DNA of 64,000 bases, taken from positions 616,994 to 680,993 of the forward strand of contig NZ_SJSM01000001.1 in NCBI RefSeq assembly GCF_004331685.1. The letters run 5' to 3'. The number at the start of each line of letters is the position of its first letter. Positions within the stretch are counted from its first letter, which is position 1. Source of the DNA: Pedobacter hiemivivus (GTDB lineage: Bacteria > Bacteroidota > Bacteroidia > Sphingobacteriales > Sphingobacteriaceae). Positions 46,840 through 56,049 of the stretch are shown in pieces. The notes under the pieces were generated by a model. The model saw only the letters and a list, made by a program, of their open reading frames with translations. It ran no database searches and was not told the DNA's origin. A program made the translations under genes and the position numbers.

Positions 46840-48771
46840 TTAAATAATCTCAATAATTGGAGGAAGCTTATGTTGCTCCACTTCTTTGAGCCACTTTTCT
46901 TTGGCAACACTCAATTTTTTAAAGTCCTTCTGTTCTACAATTTTTTTAATCTCAGCAAGGCCGTTCGAACTAAATTGCTGAACTTTCTCTGCGTATTCTC
47001 TAATTCTTGTTTCATCTTTTGTAAATTCCAGAGCAGCTAGATTGACAACATGACCGGAGTACCCAACATATTTAAGGAGCAGCTTTAGGATAAGGTTGTG
47101 GAGCTTTAATGAAATCTGTTCAAGTTCATACGCAAAACTTGCATCTAAGGGAGAATTTCCATGCAGATAAGTATTACGTTCATTAATTGTCTTTATTTCT
47201 TCTTTCGTCAGGTTTATTCCATACAAAGCAAAGGTTTTAACCAATTTATCCCGATTGGTCGGCGAATTTAAAGCCCTGATTTTATTGTTCAATATCTGTA
47301 TCCCCTCTACAGAAATCTCTGAACTGAAACCGGCTACTACTCCTTCAAGTTCTGCCTTCAACCTCTTAAAAACTTCCTTATCTTGTACAGGATTTAATTT
47401 ATCTTCATTGATCTTACTTAAAAGACCAGTTAATGTTTCCAGCGCTACTGAATACATGGCCCCTTGCTGGACAGGGTCAGAATTACCCATAGCGCTAATT
47501 ACCAGTTCAACAGTGCGCAGGATTTCGTCCTCTTTCACTATTTTATTGCATAACCCCTCAAAAACCTGAATAGACATTGGAAGCCGATCTCCAGCGGACA
47601 ATCCAGCCTTGACATCTTCTTTATGACGATCGAAAACTTGGGTGTCTATTACTCTTCTGGAGGTTATCACAGTCTCGTTTTCGAAGACGAACCAAGGACC
47701 TTCTATACTTTTAAAGTCCTGGTCCTGGGCAGTCAGGTAGTAGGCTTCATCGGCATAGTATTTACCGGAAACCACACCCAGCGCTTTCCTAATAGCCAAG
47801 GAATGCCTCCTGAAAACTTCATGATCCATTATTTGCTGACTATCGATAACCATAAAAGATTCATTAAGATCATATATTTGATAGCTATAGCCTTCTATCT
47901 GCATTTCCAAGAATGATATGCCTGTACGAAACCTTGGTCCAATTAAGGAATCATGTGAATTGAACGCTTCCTTATCACAAATTAGCCGTCCCGTGGATAA
48001 AACACTTCCTGCAGGACCTACAAACTCTGTATCGCGTATTGGTACTATCACCCGCTGGTAACAGGCATTATATTCTGACGCAGTCAGTGTCTTGAGGTTA
48101 CTAAAATTGCCCTTAAGCTGTTGAGGCTGGTATGGCACACGGGTAGAGAAGTTTTTAACTGAATTTTCCCCAGTCTTGATGGTAGAGGCTTTATTTTGGA
48201 GATACAAGGATCTATGTAAACCGTATGATTCTTTAAACAAAACACCTCCCACATCAGGTATGCTCTCCATAATGATATTGAAGGAAAAGCCCTGCCCGTC
48301 TGTATGCTTGGTATAGGCAGTATGTTTACTAGATTCAACCTGACTCTCACGCGTGAAATAGAACAATGTTATTTCAAACTTGTTAAGTGCTTTGAAATCA
48401 CTGATTCTCGTTAATGAAGGAAGCACATATTTAACTGGCGCATTATTCAATAACGTTCCGGTTTCAAGCGGCTTGGAAAGGATTTTTGCCATTCCGTCAT
48501 CTTTACTAATACGCTTCCCAATACTTTTTTTCCAGATTCTGAGCGTTTCTCTAATATTAGCAGAAAACAACCATCTCGGTAGAACCTCGTGGGCGGCTTT
48601 CCTTCTCTTTATACATTTCTGCGGATGCTCACTTTCCCCATCGCTTAGATGCTTTGACCATACAGGTGTATGCAAGTGGATTTTTGTGCGAACAATTTCT
48701 GCAATAATACCAGCAAAGCTGTAAGGTCCTACCCAATGATTACTCTCGGTTAAATAAAAATATCTACGCAT
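46840..48771 (-). CDS. GYF-like N-terminus, large middle region, C-terminal HEPN-type domain
   Basis: A 643-aa protein. Residues 3-43 (YFYLTESNHWVGPYSFAGI, then TPVWSKHL) resemble a GYF_2 domain, which binds proline-rich or membrane-associated partners. The middle (about 100-400) is a beta-rich region I do not recognise. Near the C-terminus ERNTYLHGN gives Arg532-Asn533 to His537, the R-x4-H motif of HEPN RNases, in a setting similar to ApeA-type HEPN domains. The gene follows the double-nuclease gene by 45 bp, so the two probably form one operon. A defence RNase is inferred. Confidence 0.6.
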   Translation of the reverse strand: MRRYFYLTESNHWVGPYSFAGIIAEIVRTKIHLHTPVWSKHLSDGESEHPQKCIKRRKAAHEVLPRWLFSANIRETLRIWKKSIGKRISKDDGMAKILSKPLETGTLLNNAPVKYVLPSLTRISDFKALNKFEITLFYFTRESQVESSKHTAYTKHTDGQGFSFNIIMESIPDVGGVLFKESYGLHRSLYLQNKASTIKTGENSVKNFSTRVPYQPQQLKGNFSNLKTLTASEYNACYQRVIVPIRDTEFVGPAGSVLSTGRLICDKEAFNSHDSLIGPRFRTGISFLEMQIEGYSYQIYDLNESFMVIDSQQIMDHEVFRRHSLAIRKALGVVSGKYYADEAYYLTAQDQDFKSIEGPWFVFENETVITSRRVIDTQVFDRHKEDVKAGLSAGDRLPMSIQVFEGLCNKIVKEDEILRTVELVISAMGNSDPVQQGAMYSVALETLTGLLSKINEDKLNPVQDKEVFKRLKAELEGVVAGFSSEISVEGIQILNNKIRALNSPTNRDKLVKTFALYGINLTKEEIKTINERNTYLHGNSPLDASFAYELEQISLKLHNLILKLLLKYVGYSGHVVNLAALEFTKDETRIREYAEKVQQFSSNGLAEIKKIVEQKDFKKLSVAKEKWLKEVEQHKLPPIIEII

Positions 48772-48816
48772 CTGTTTGCTTTAAAAAATTAATGAACCGC
48801 AAAGTTCGTTAATTTT

Positions 48817-49791
48817 TTAAAGCGTGCCATCTGTAATGAGATTTTCCAGGCTGTCCATTGGAGTCCAAATTCCAGATTTTACTTTAAGATAGCTTTTACA
48901 CATATTTAAGATCTTTAATTCATCACCGAACCTAATCATCTGCCTATCAATTTCTGTTAAACCCTCAAAAGCATTGTCGGCAAATCCATAAGTGGATAAA
49001 AACAATCCCGACTTCCGCTTCTCCCTGCAGATCACGCTTAAAAACTCCCTGATAGATGTGGCACCAACCCGCTGCTTGGATCGCCAATGTTTAATCTCCA
49101 CGATATAGGATTCATCAGTACCTTTATTGTTGCACTCCAGTATGATGTCCTTACCACCATCATTCGATGACGGTGTCAAAGTCACCTTAAATGACAAGCC
49201 TTCGAATAACTCAGCAATCAATCTTTCTATATCACGCCATTCCAACGACATGAGCTCACCTGGGTTTTTGACAATTTCTTCAGCGAACCGCTGACAACTC
49301 AATTTTAAGATTTGTTCAATATTAAGTTTATTGATATCCTGTTCTATCTCAATTTTTGATACCCACGTTTTAATACCATTGATATCCAGGAGCTGAATAT
49401 TTATTGGCTGCTGATTCCTTGCCTGCAATGTCGACATCGGAGAAAAACCTGAAAGCGATATCAAAATTGCTTTTTCAAAATTATGATCTTCTGCAGCACG
49501 GATCAACTGCTGTATGCCGTCTTCTGCTTTTCTTGCATCCGCTTTGACTTCAACTCCAATAAGTTCATGTGAACCTCTCCGCATGGCTAAATAGTCCACG
49601 TTGCTATGACGTTCACTCATAACGAGATCCAACATATACCCATCATTGGCAAATAATGTCGAAAGAATCATGTATAAATCCTGCTCCGGATCTTGGGGTC
49701 GGTGTTTCAGCCTTCCGATAGGTGTACTATATTTTTCATCGAATTCTCGGGTCATCCTAATGAGTTCGTCTTTTTCCTTTTGTGTGAGCAT
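48817..49791 (-). CDS. Protein with two restriction-endonuclease folds (C-terminal Mrr-like)
   Basis: A 324-aa protein. N-terminal half: Asp66 followed by GVEVKADAR with Glu81 and Lys83, a PD-(D/E)XK-type site. C-terminal half: LEWRDIERLIAELFEGLSF, GGKD with Asp215, and VEIKHW with Glu232 and Lys234, the pattern of Mrr_cat restriction endonucleases. Both active sites look intact. Such tandem nucleases occur in restriction and defence loci. It is the first gene of a minus-strand pair with the HEPN protein and is divergent from the 788-aa zinc-ribbon nuclease. Confidence 0.78.
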   Translation of the reverse strand: MLTQKEKDELIRMTREFDEKYSTPIGRLKHRPQDPEQDLYMILSTLFANDGYMLDLVMSERHSNVDYLAMRRGSHELIGVEVKADARKAEDGIQQLIRAAEDHNFEKAILISLSGFSPMSTLQARNQQPINIQLLDINGIKTWVSKIEIEQDINKLNIEQILKLSCQRFAEEIVKNPGELMSLEWRDIERLIAELFEGLSFKVTLTPSSNDGGKDIILECNNKGTDESYIVEIKHWRSKQRVGATSIREFLSVICREKRKSGLFLSTYGFADNAFEGLTEIDRQMIRFGDELKILNMCKSYLKVKSGIWTPMDSLENLITDGTL

Positions 49792-49901
49792 TGGCTTTAT
49801 ATTGAAAGTTTTACTATCCTATGTTTAAGGCAAACTTATATTAAATCGGTTGTAAACCACAATAAAATAACTTTAGTAATTTAGGGGCTTAGGAACCAAA
49901 T

Positions 49902-52268
49902 ATGTCATCAATAGAAAAAACATTCTGCAACACTAACATTCGCCATTTACGCCTGTTGTTTTTGGTTGACCACAACATTGAGTCGAAGTTACTGATAGGC
50001 ATAATGCTTAATAATTATCAGTTATGGGGAGGTCGATACAACCCGATCATCCCAGTTTACAATGGTCAGCTGAATATTTATTATACTAATCTATTACCTC
50101 TTTTTGATCCTGACATGGTTTATTATAGCAAAGAAATTGGCCTAGAACGCGTTAAGGAAATATGCTCTCCTTTAAATCCGAGAAAACTTATTGAATTGGA
50201 TGAAAATGGCAGGAATAATCTGCAAGGCGTATATTCACATCATTTAATAGCCAACGCACAGCGACAGGCGCTACGGTTATTCCGCCCCTTCTCGCTGGTA
50301 TATTTTAACCAACATGAGGAGTATTTACAGACATCTTTTTACAACCTAAGCTTTGGAATTGGAAACGAATATATTGAGGATGCTGAACACATATCAGAAA
50401 TCAAAAAAACTGTTTTGGATGCCACCGATATCGCCCAGACGAATCTCCATATTGCAAAGGAGCGCCCGTTTTTCAACTGTCTGCTTTCACAGTTGGAAGC
50501 GGATTTTACTTTGTTACGCCCCACGAATGACTGGGAGCTCAGCTGTCTCGAACTCATCATTTATGATGAACAGAATGCTACTGACGACCTCGTTTATTTT
50601 TGGAATCGTGCTTTGTCGCAAAAGCCCTCAGCAGAGATCCTCCAGCTTATTGCCAGCAAAAAACAACTGGAACTACTGATCACTGATCCGAATTTTGGCC
50701 ACCTTCTACATTCTTTAACTTATGGAAAAGCCATTTATTTACAATCTTTTACGCTAAGTCACGTTCATTTTCAAGAATGTCTGTCAAAGCTAAATGCAAC
50801 TTATCCTAGTCTTATTTTTCTTACTCATTCTATGCTAAGCTGCCCTCGCATTTCCAACGGCGAATTCTATCCATACCGGAGACTTGTCAAAAAAAAGAAA
50901 AACGTCCTTTTGGGCAAGAAAGAGTTTTTAAATACGCCCGCACCGGCTTTCACAATTAACCGAACCATTCAAACCGGGCACTATGTTTATGATGTAGAAT
51001 TTTTTCAAGAGTTGGAAAATAAGATCAATTACATCAAATTCCCTAAAGGTACTCCACCTTTTTTTATACTCGGTGTTGCAGATTCAAGGGTGAATAAGCT
51101 TCACCATACCTCGTTTTTCTTAAATCCAGAAATTAGTGGAGTAGATGTTGAAGTACCTACGGCAATAAATATCATTAATGTCAGGATTGGTCAACGAGAA
51201 GCTTACGGAGAAATAATCGAAGCACCGGTCAGGCGATTGCGCCCCAGTGATGCAGGTCTTAAATTAGCATCATTCATCAAACTATTTGATGGAAGTATCG
51301 GCGATTGCCAAAGCTTATTGCTAGAGCGATTTTGGGTTGACCTAATCCTAGGAATATCTACCGGTAAAAATAGGAAGACGTTCTTCTTTAATAGGACCGT
51401 CAATACTGAAGCGGCTGAAACCAATGAGGAATTCACAGTAAAGATGGGAGCCAGCAACATCCATAACAATGACGGAACTTTCAGTTACCTTGATTTAAAA
51501 ACAGAGCGCAGGCTTATCTACCTAGAGAATGTTCAGAGTGTCCGGCAATTGCTAGAACGATCAGATGTAGAATTAAACGACGATAAACTATTGATGTTTA
51601 TAGAAAAATCAGTGGAGAAAGATTTCATGGAAAGTATTGATTTCGATCTGCAGACTTTTGTAAACATGGACGCTTTATTTATTGGCATGAAAGTCAAATG
51701 TCATCACTGTGGATCGAATGAGTGGTACCCACTTTCAGACTTAAACCACAAAATGAGTTGTAAAGGCTGTCTCCAATCCGTTGTACCGGCCGTCCAAAGC
51801 CATCTTTATTACCGGTTTAATGATGTGATCTATAACAACCTTTCCAGCGATCCGGTAAAAAGAGCTAAACAGTTTAACGGGAATTATATTGTTTTACTTA
51901 CACTTGGTTATTTTTCATTGCGCCAGGGTGCATACGAAAGTTTTGCATGGGCACCGAGCATGGACATCCTTGTCCGGTCAGGAGATCATTGGATGGCTAC
52001 AGATATAGATATAGCCATGATCGCAGACGGCATGTTGATCATTGGAGAAGCCAAGGCATCGGGTTCGGATTTTAAGGCAAAACAATTCGAACAATTGACA
52101 CTCATGGCTGACGCGATAAGGCCGGACAAGTTGATTATTGCATACTACCAAGGAACGATCAATCAGAGCCGAATCCAGAAATTAAAAGAACATGTTGCTT
52201 CCTACGGTGGTACTGTTATTGTGCATAAAGTCGAAGAAGCCAGTTATATGTTCGGCCGATTCATGTAA
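49902..52268 (+). CDS. Large protein with zinc ribbon and C-terminal PD-(D/E)XK nuclease
   Basis: A 788-aa protein. The first about 590 residues match nothing I recognise. A zinc ribbon follows: Cys600-x2-Cys603 (CHHC) and Cys620-x2-Cys623 (CKGC). The C-terminus has DIDIAMIADGMLIIGEAKA: Asp701/Asp703, then Glu716-x-Lys718, a complete PD-(D/E)XK signature. It is transcribed away from the double-nuclease/HEPN pair, with starts 110 bp apart, suggesting a shared regulatory region. I infer a defence nuclease with a large sensor region; the family has no name I can give. Confidence 0.65.
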   Translation: MSSIEKTFCNTNIRHLRLLFLVDHNIESKLLIGIMLNNYQLWGGRYNPIIPVYNGQLNIYYTNLLPLFDPDMVYYSKEIGLERVKEICSPLNPRKLIELDENGRNNLQGVYSHHLIANAQRQALRLFRPFSLVYFNQHEEYLQTSFYNLSFGIGNEYIEDAEHISEIKKTVLDATDIAQTNLHIAKERPFFNCLLSQLEADFTLLRPTNDWELSCLELIIYDEQNATDDLVYFWNRALSQKPSAEILQLIASKKQLELLITDPNFGHLLHSLTYGKAIYLQSFTLSHVHFQECLSKLNATYPSLIFLTHSMLSCPRISNGEFYPYRRLVKKKKNVLLGKKEFLNTPAPAFTINRTIQTGHYVYDVEFFQELENKINYIKFPKGTPPFFILGVADSRVNKLHHTSFFLNPEISGVDVEVPTAINIINVRIGQREAYGEIIEAPVRRLRPSDAGLKLASFIKLFDGSIGDCQSLLLERFWVDLILGISTGKNRKTFFFNRTVNTEAAETNEEFTVKMGASNIHNNDGTFSYLDLKTERRLIYLENVQSVRQLLERSDVELNDDKLLMFIEKSVEKDFMESIDFDLQTFVNMDALFIGMKVKCHHCGSNEWYPLSDLNHKMSCKGCLQSVVPAVQSHLYYRFNDVIYNNLSSDPVKRAKQFNGNYIVLLTLGYFSLRQGAYESFAWAPSMDILVRSGDHWMATDIDIAMIADGMLIIGEAKASGSDFKAKQFEQLTLMADAIRPDKLIIAYYQGTINQSRIQKLKEHVASYGGTVIVHKVEEASYMFGRFM

Positions 52269-52473
52269 TTACTGTTTATGGCATTCGTCTGAGCAGTTTC
52301 AATGTGGTCCTATGATGAAATCTAATTTATGATACCTATCTGACAGGACAAATAATCCACAAGAGTTAACTATTAGGTGCTTTTAGCATTGAATCGACTA
52401 TCATCCTCAGACAAAACATATCTACTTTCAATTTTCGCAAAATTGTATCGAATTATCCAATCTTAAACTTAAT
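52269..52473. other. Gene-free stretch
   Basis: AT-rich sequence between the 788-aa nuclease gene and the integrase remnant. I see no ORF, hairpin or repeat in it. Confidence 0.5.
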
Positions 52474-52640
52474 CTACTGAAAACCGGTCGGCAACACATC
52501 CACATCTGCAATAGGATTAAGCACAATTCTATTAGCGGCTTCCTTTTTCATTTTATCAATGAGATGTAGGTATCGTTGCGTACTCTTAATACTCCTACCC
52601 CAACCGTTTGAATAACCATAACACAACTTGACACCTTTAA
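52474..52640 (-). pseudogene. C-terminal remnant of a tyrosine recombinase/integrase
   Basis: On the minus strand a frame ending at TAG 52474-52476 reads GRSIKSTQRYLHLIDKMKKE followed by about 23 residues. SI(K)(S/T)TQRYxHL is the segment around the nucleophilic tyrosine at the end of phage-type integrases. The His/Arg boxes and the rest of the protein are absent upstream, where the frame turns into unrelated sequence and the UDG-like gene ends. It is a relic of the mobile element that delivered part of this island. Confidence 0.55.
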
Positions 52641-53218
52641 TGATACTCCCCTAGGATTTTACTCCACCAATCATTTCGTACATATGAATATTTATCGGTA
52701 CCTAATGGCACCCTCGCAACGGGACTAGGTGATTTTAATGAGATAATTCTAGCTCGTACTAGAGATAGCTCTCGTCTCCATGTTGCAAGAGTAGAACCCG
52801 TTCCCCATGTTGAATACACTTTAAGGTTTGGATTCGCTCGGATGACAGTATTGATCGCGTCGGTATTATATATTCTCTTGACTTGGTTGTTAATAATAAC
52901 TGAGTCGCTGTATCCTTTCCCGGTTACGAGATGCACTTTTTCATCCGCAATCTCAATGCTACTAATCATGTCCATACATGCTACGCCATTGGCAATTAGC
53001 CTTTCAAAGAAGTCTTCACGCAATTTTAAGCCATAGTTCATGAACTCATTGGGAAAAACCTCATCTAAGATCTTCCATGTGAAATTTTTATTTCTTCCAT
53101 AAAAGTACCGCACGGGATCTCCTCCCTCAGGATTAAACGTACCCAAGAAAAGATGCTTGATTTTCCATTTCGGCACAAAGAATGGTTGATTAATTAATTG
53201 GTGGTTGATAGTCCTCAT
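52637..53218 (-). CDS. Uracil-DNA glycosylase superfamily protein
   Basis: Start taken at ATG 53216-53218; the longer frame (to 53296) adds 26 residues that look non-homologous. The 193-aa product has UDG-superfamily features: KHLFLGTFNPEGGDPVRYFY (GxFxPxG motif 1 with a Tyr/Phe pocket), and SLKSPSPVARV in the position of the LPSPSPxN motif. Members remove deaminated bases such as uracil or hypoxanthine; homologues in islands sometimes act in DNA-modification or defence contexts. The stop overlaps the edge of the integrase remnant. Confidence 0.7.
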   Translation of the reverse strand: MRTINHQLINQPFFVPKWKIKHLFLGTFNPEGGDPVRYFYGRNKNFTWKILDEVFPNEFMNYGLKLREDFFERLIANGVACMDMISSIEIADEKVHLVTGKGYSDSVIINNQVKRIYNTDAINTVIRANPNLKVYSTWGTGSTLATWRRELSLVRARIISLKSPSPVARVPLGTDKYSYVRNDWWSKILGEYH

Positions 53219-53398
53219 ACTGAGCTTTATAATGTTAGAGTATTTTTTACAGTTATAGAGAACTTCAATAACTTTGGTTCGACCAATGATTAACAAACCT
53301 GGTGAAATTCCTATTGCAATGTACGGTTATAGCCAGTTATTTTACATTTCCCCCAACCGACTACATAACTTCCGTCGGGATAGATCTGAAAAATAATC

Positions 53399-54079
53399 TT
53401 AATTTGGGTTAATCAATCTGAAGCCCACACCATATCTATCTTTGTTCGCATTATTGTAATCTTCTCGAAGTTTATGGAAAAGCTCTTTCTGATCATCAAA
53501 AAGGTTTTCCTCTGATATAATTGTTTTAATGATGTTAATCTTGCCAAAGCTAGATCCAAAGCAATAACCTTCATCAGTTGCAGCGATAAAACTAATCTCT
53601 TCATTGGTACTGTTTTCAAAACTATTATATACAGCTTCGTGGCCTTTATTTGCAACAACTTTATAAAATCCCCAGCTTTTGGCGAAGTACAACCGGATCA
53701 ATTGTTTATTTGCAAGCTTATCATCTTTAACAATACGTTCCCTATAACGCTTAAAAAAATGCGGTGGATAAATGGATGTAGTTATCAAATCCACTGACAG
53801 TGCAGCGGCATATTTCCCCTCTGGTCTATCATAAATCCCGTACACGCTTAATAAGGGTTTATCAGAGTTGCCTTTGGTTAAGGCTGTAAGGGTTACAATA
53901 AAAAGATTTTTTTTTATGGGAGTATTCAGCTCGTAAGTAAATGTGTATGGAAAACGGCTTGCTTTGAGAACTTTTCTTCTAAAGTCCTTCTTGCAATGGT
54001 TCATTTTACCATTCAATGTCGGCAGATCTGTGAAAAGCTCATTGTGGATTTCCTGTAAAGTCATCGCCTCAACAATCAT
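53399..54079 (-). CDS. Hypothetical protein, 226 aa
   Basis: No family recognised. It is a mixed alpha/beta soluble protein without signal or membrane segments. Notable are FPYTFTYELNTPIKKNLFIV and an aromatic stretch, YPPHFFKRYRER. The start could also be the ATG five codons downstream (MTLQEIHNEL). A copy of the recurring TTCGTTTTTTGAGAC element lies 53 bp upstream of the start, so it may be one of the orphan cassettes. Confidence 0.6.
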   Translation of the reverse strand: MIVEAMTLQEIHNELFTDLPTLNGKMNHCKKDFRRKVLKASRFPYTFTYELNTPIKKNLFIVTLTALTKGNSDKPLLSVYGIYDRPEGKYAAALSVDLITTSIYPPHFFKRYRERIVKDDKLANKQLIRLYFAKSWGFYKVVANKGHEAVYNSFENSTNEEISFIAATDEGYCFGSSFGKINIIKTIISEENLFDDQKELFHKLREDYNNANKDRYGVGFRLINPN

Positions 54080-54131
54080 GCATCTATCTATTTAAGGTTA
54101 ATGGTTAAAAAATAATAGTGACTAGCAGACC

Positions 54132-54146
54132 TTCGTTTTTTGAGAC
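54132..54146. repeat. Recurring intergenic element, copy 1
   Basis: TTCGTTTTTTGAGAC, preceded by ACTAGCA and ACC as in the longer copy at 58240-58258, with an apparent internal deletion. It lies 53 bp upstream of the 226-aa gene start. Confidence 0.7.
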
Positions 54147-54250
54147 AGTTTACCTGAATCTAGTCCGTCAACGCTTGGAACGCAGATCTTCAGGCATAAC
54201 CTCATTCAACCTGCCATTCAGCTTTGCGGTTCCTGTCTCCAAAATGTTCA

Positions 54251-54274
54251 AGGACTCGTTATTGTGGGAGTCCT
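54251..54274 (-). terminator. Weak hairpin after the SMC-type gene
   Basis: AGGACTC (54251-54257) pairs with GAGTCCT (54268-54274), loop 10 nt, 16 bases past the stop of the ATPase gene. There is no strong T-run, so this is tentative. Confidence 0.3.
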
Positions 54275-54289
54275 AAATTATCCTTGTTT

Positions 54290-56014
54290 TTAATTTACCT
54301 TATACCAATTGTCAAATAAGTTCTTCACCTCCTCGTACTGATCTAATGAAAGAAGTTTAGATTTATCAAGGGTTATTACATTTGCCTTTTCAGCATATGG
54401 GGATAACTGAGGGTTATCCATAGCACATAAAAAGATTTGAGATTTTTGGTTGAGTTCAGAAGTAAGAATTTTGATTATTTTATCATAATTCGCGCTAGAC
54501 TGTTCGTGTTGATTCGGTGTATCAATAACTAAAGGGGCATTCACCTCTTTTGCATGTCTATTTACAAGAGAATAAATAGTTAAGTAATAGGCTAGAATCG
54601 CTCTCGACCCTTCGGCAGCACCGCCTTCTTTTATTATTTTAGCATAGTCAAGCGGCGATTTAATTTTAGAAAGATTAACAGCCTCGGCGCCCAACAAATC
54701 AATGAACTTACTGAAAATTGCAATGAAATCATCCGTAATTACTTTTTTCTCTTCCAGAGTCAGTAGTCCAGCCTGCGTTTTTTTGATATCTTTTATCTCA
54801 CCTTCAATGGTCGTCACTTCCAGTAACCTTAAATCTTTGTCAGCCTGGACGTTTTCTCTCAAAGAATCTGCCCCCATTCTTTTTATGATATTCCCATAAG
54901 TTACACCAACTCCCTCGTCAGAAATTACATATTTTTCATTTATGCTCTGAATCTGCGATCTCGCCGTCGATAGGTCCTCTTGGCTAGCTGCAATACGCTG
55001 TTCCAGTGTTTGAATATCCGATGTGATATTTGAAAGTTGTTTCTCTGCCTGAGCTAGATCAGTCATAATAGAGGCTCGATCAGCCAATGTATTTGTGTGA
55101 AAAGTTCCGCATAACGGGCACTCTAGTTCGTCGCCAAGAATATTTTCCACAGCAAATTTATAGTCATCCTGAAGATTAGAGATTATTCCTTCTGATATCT
55201 CCTTTTGCTTTTGTAGATAGGATTTCTCTCCCTGAATTAGCACAAACTCATGAAGCAGAGATTCTTGAGTTTTTTCTAGACTTTCAAGATCAACTCTTAT
55301 TTCGTGAGTCATCGCCTCGAACTTTTGGTTATTGAAAGTCGAAAGTTTAACCTCAGGGATGTAATCTTCGACTATTTCCAGGGCAATGTTTATTTTATTA
55401 ATTCCTTCATTGATCTGGTTTTGCTGGTTAGACTTCTGATATTTTTCCAATTCTAGCTCAAAGTAACCTGGCGTAAGTAATCCAACATGATACTTTATTA
55501 CAGTGGACTTCCAATCCGCATACTGTTGAAATCCTTCAAAATTGTTCCAAGCTTCAGACCAACTTTTCTTCTGATCAATGTAAAATGGTAGAAAATAATA
55601 TGCAGGGGAAGGTACCTCGAGCACTCTGCTAGACTTGTTTGGAAGCAGCACTTTGAAGTTAAGCAATTTTGCCATTTTCTCCGAGTATTCGCCAGTAATT
55701 TTATCGAACTTAATCGGAAGCTCATTGCCAACCTTTAGCTCCATTAAATTTTTATACCGTTTTATACTGTACTTTTGCTCACCAATCTTAAAGTCAATAA
55801 TTGTTTTACTATCCTGATCTGCCCATTTTGTGTCAAGCACCGGTGGGCAGCCCAAGGCCCAAAACAGTAGTTTTGCCAAAGTTGATTTTCCTACGCTATT
55901 GTCTTTCGCCGTGATCAGATTTAGTCTCGGGGAGAATTGAAACCGATTTGCCGACTTGTTTGAATCGGATAGAACTAGCAGTCGTTCGAATTTTAAGCTT
56001 TGCATGTTTGCCAA
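54290..56014 (-). CDS. SMC/Rad50-type ATPase with zinc-hook motif (Lamassu LmuB-like)
   Basis: A 574-aa protein. Walker A: NLITAKDNSVGKST (Lys43-Ser44). Coiled coil about 185-290, then a CPLC hook (Cys299, Cys302), and a returning coiled coil about 310-420. An ABC-signature-like EGGAAEGSRAILAYYL is near 463-478, and Walker B is LVIDTPNQHEQ near 495-505. It is compact for the family. The start lies 35 bp after the stop of the DUF4297-type gene. SMC ATPase beside a Cap4-type nuclease is the core of Lamassu anti-phage systems; a third gene (LmuC) is not seen, so a two-gene variant or a related ABC-ATPase system is possible. Confidence 0.75.
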   Translation of the reverse strand: MANMQSLKFERLLVLSDSNKSANRFQFSPRLNLITAKDNSVGKSTLAKLLFWALGCPPVLDTKWADQDSKTIIDFKIGEQKYSIKRYKNLMELKVGNELPIKFDKITGEYSEKMAKLLNFKVLLPNKSSRVLEVPSPAYYFLPFYIDQKKSWSEAWNNFEGFQQYADWKSTVIKYHVGLLTPGYFELELEKYQKSNQQNQINEGINKINIALEIVEDYIPEVKLSTFNNQKFEAMTHEIRVDLESLEKTQESLLHEFVLIQGEKSYLQKQKEISEGIISNLQDDYKFAVENILGDELECPLCGTFHTNTLADRASIMTDLAQAEKQLSNITSDIQTLEQRIAASQEDLSTARSQIQSINEKYVISDEGVGVTYGNIIKRMGADSLRENVQADKDLRLLEVTTIEGEIKDIKKTQAGLLTLEEKKVITDDFIAIFSKFIDLLGAEAVNLSKIKSPLDYAKIIKEGGAAEGSRAILAYYLTIYSLVNRHAKEVNAPLVIDTPNQHEQSSANYDKIIKILTSELNQKSQIFLCAMDNPQLSPYAEKANVITLDKSKLLSLDQYEEVKNLFDNWYKVN

Positions 56015-56049
56015 GTCGTAAGTTTCTAATTAGTAGTTTGAAATTTTCT

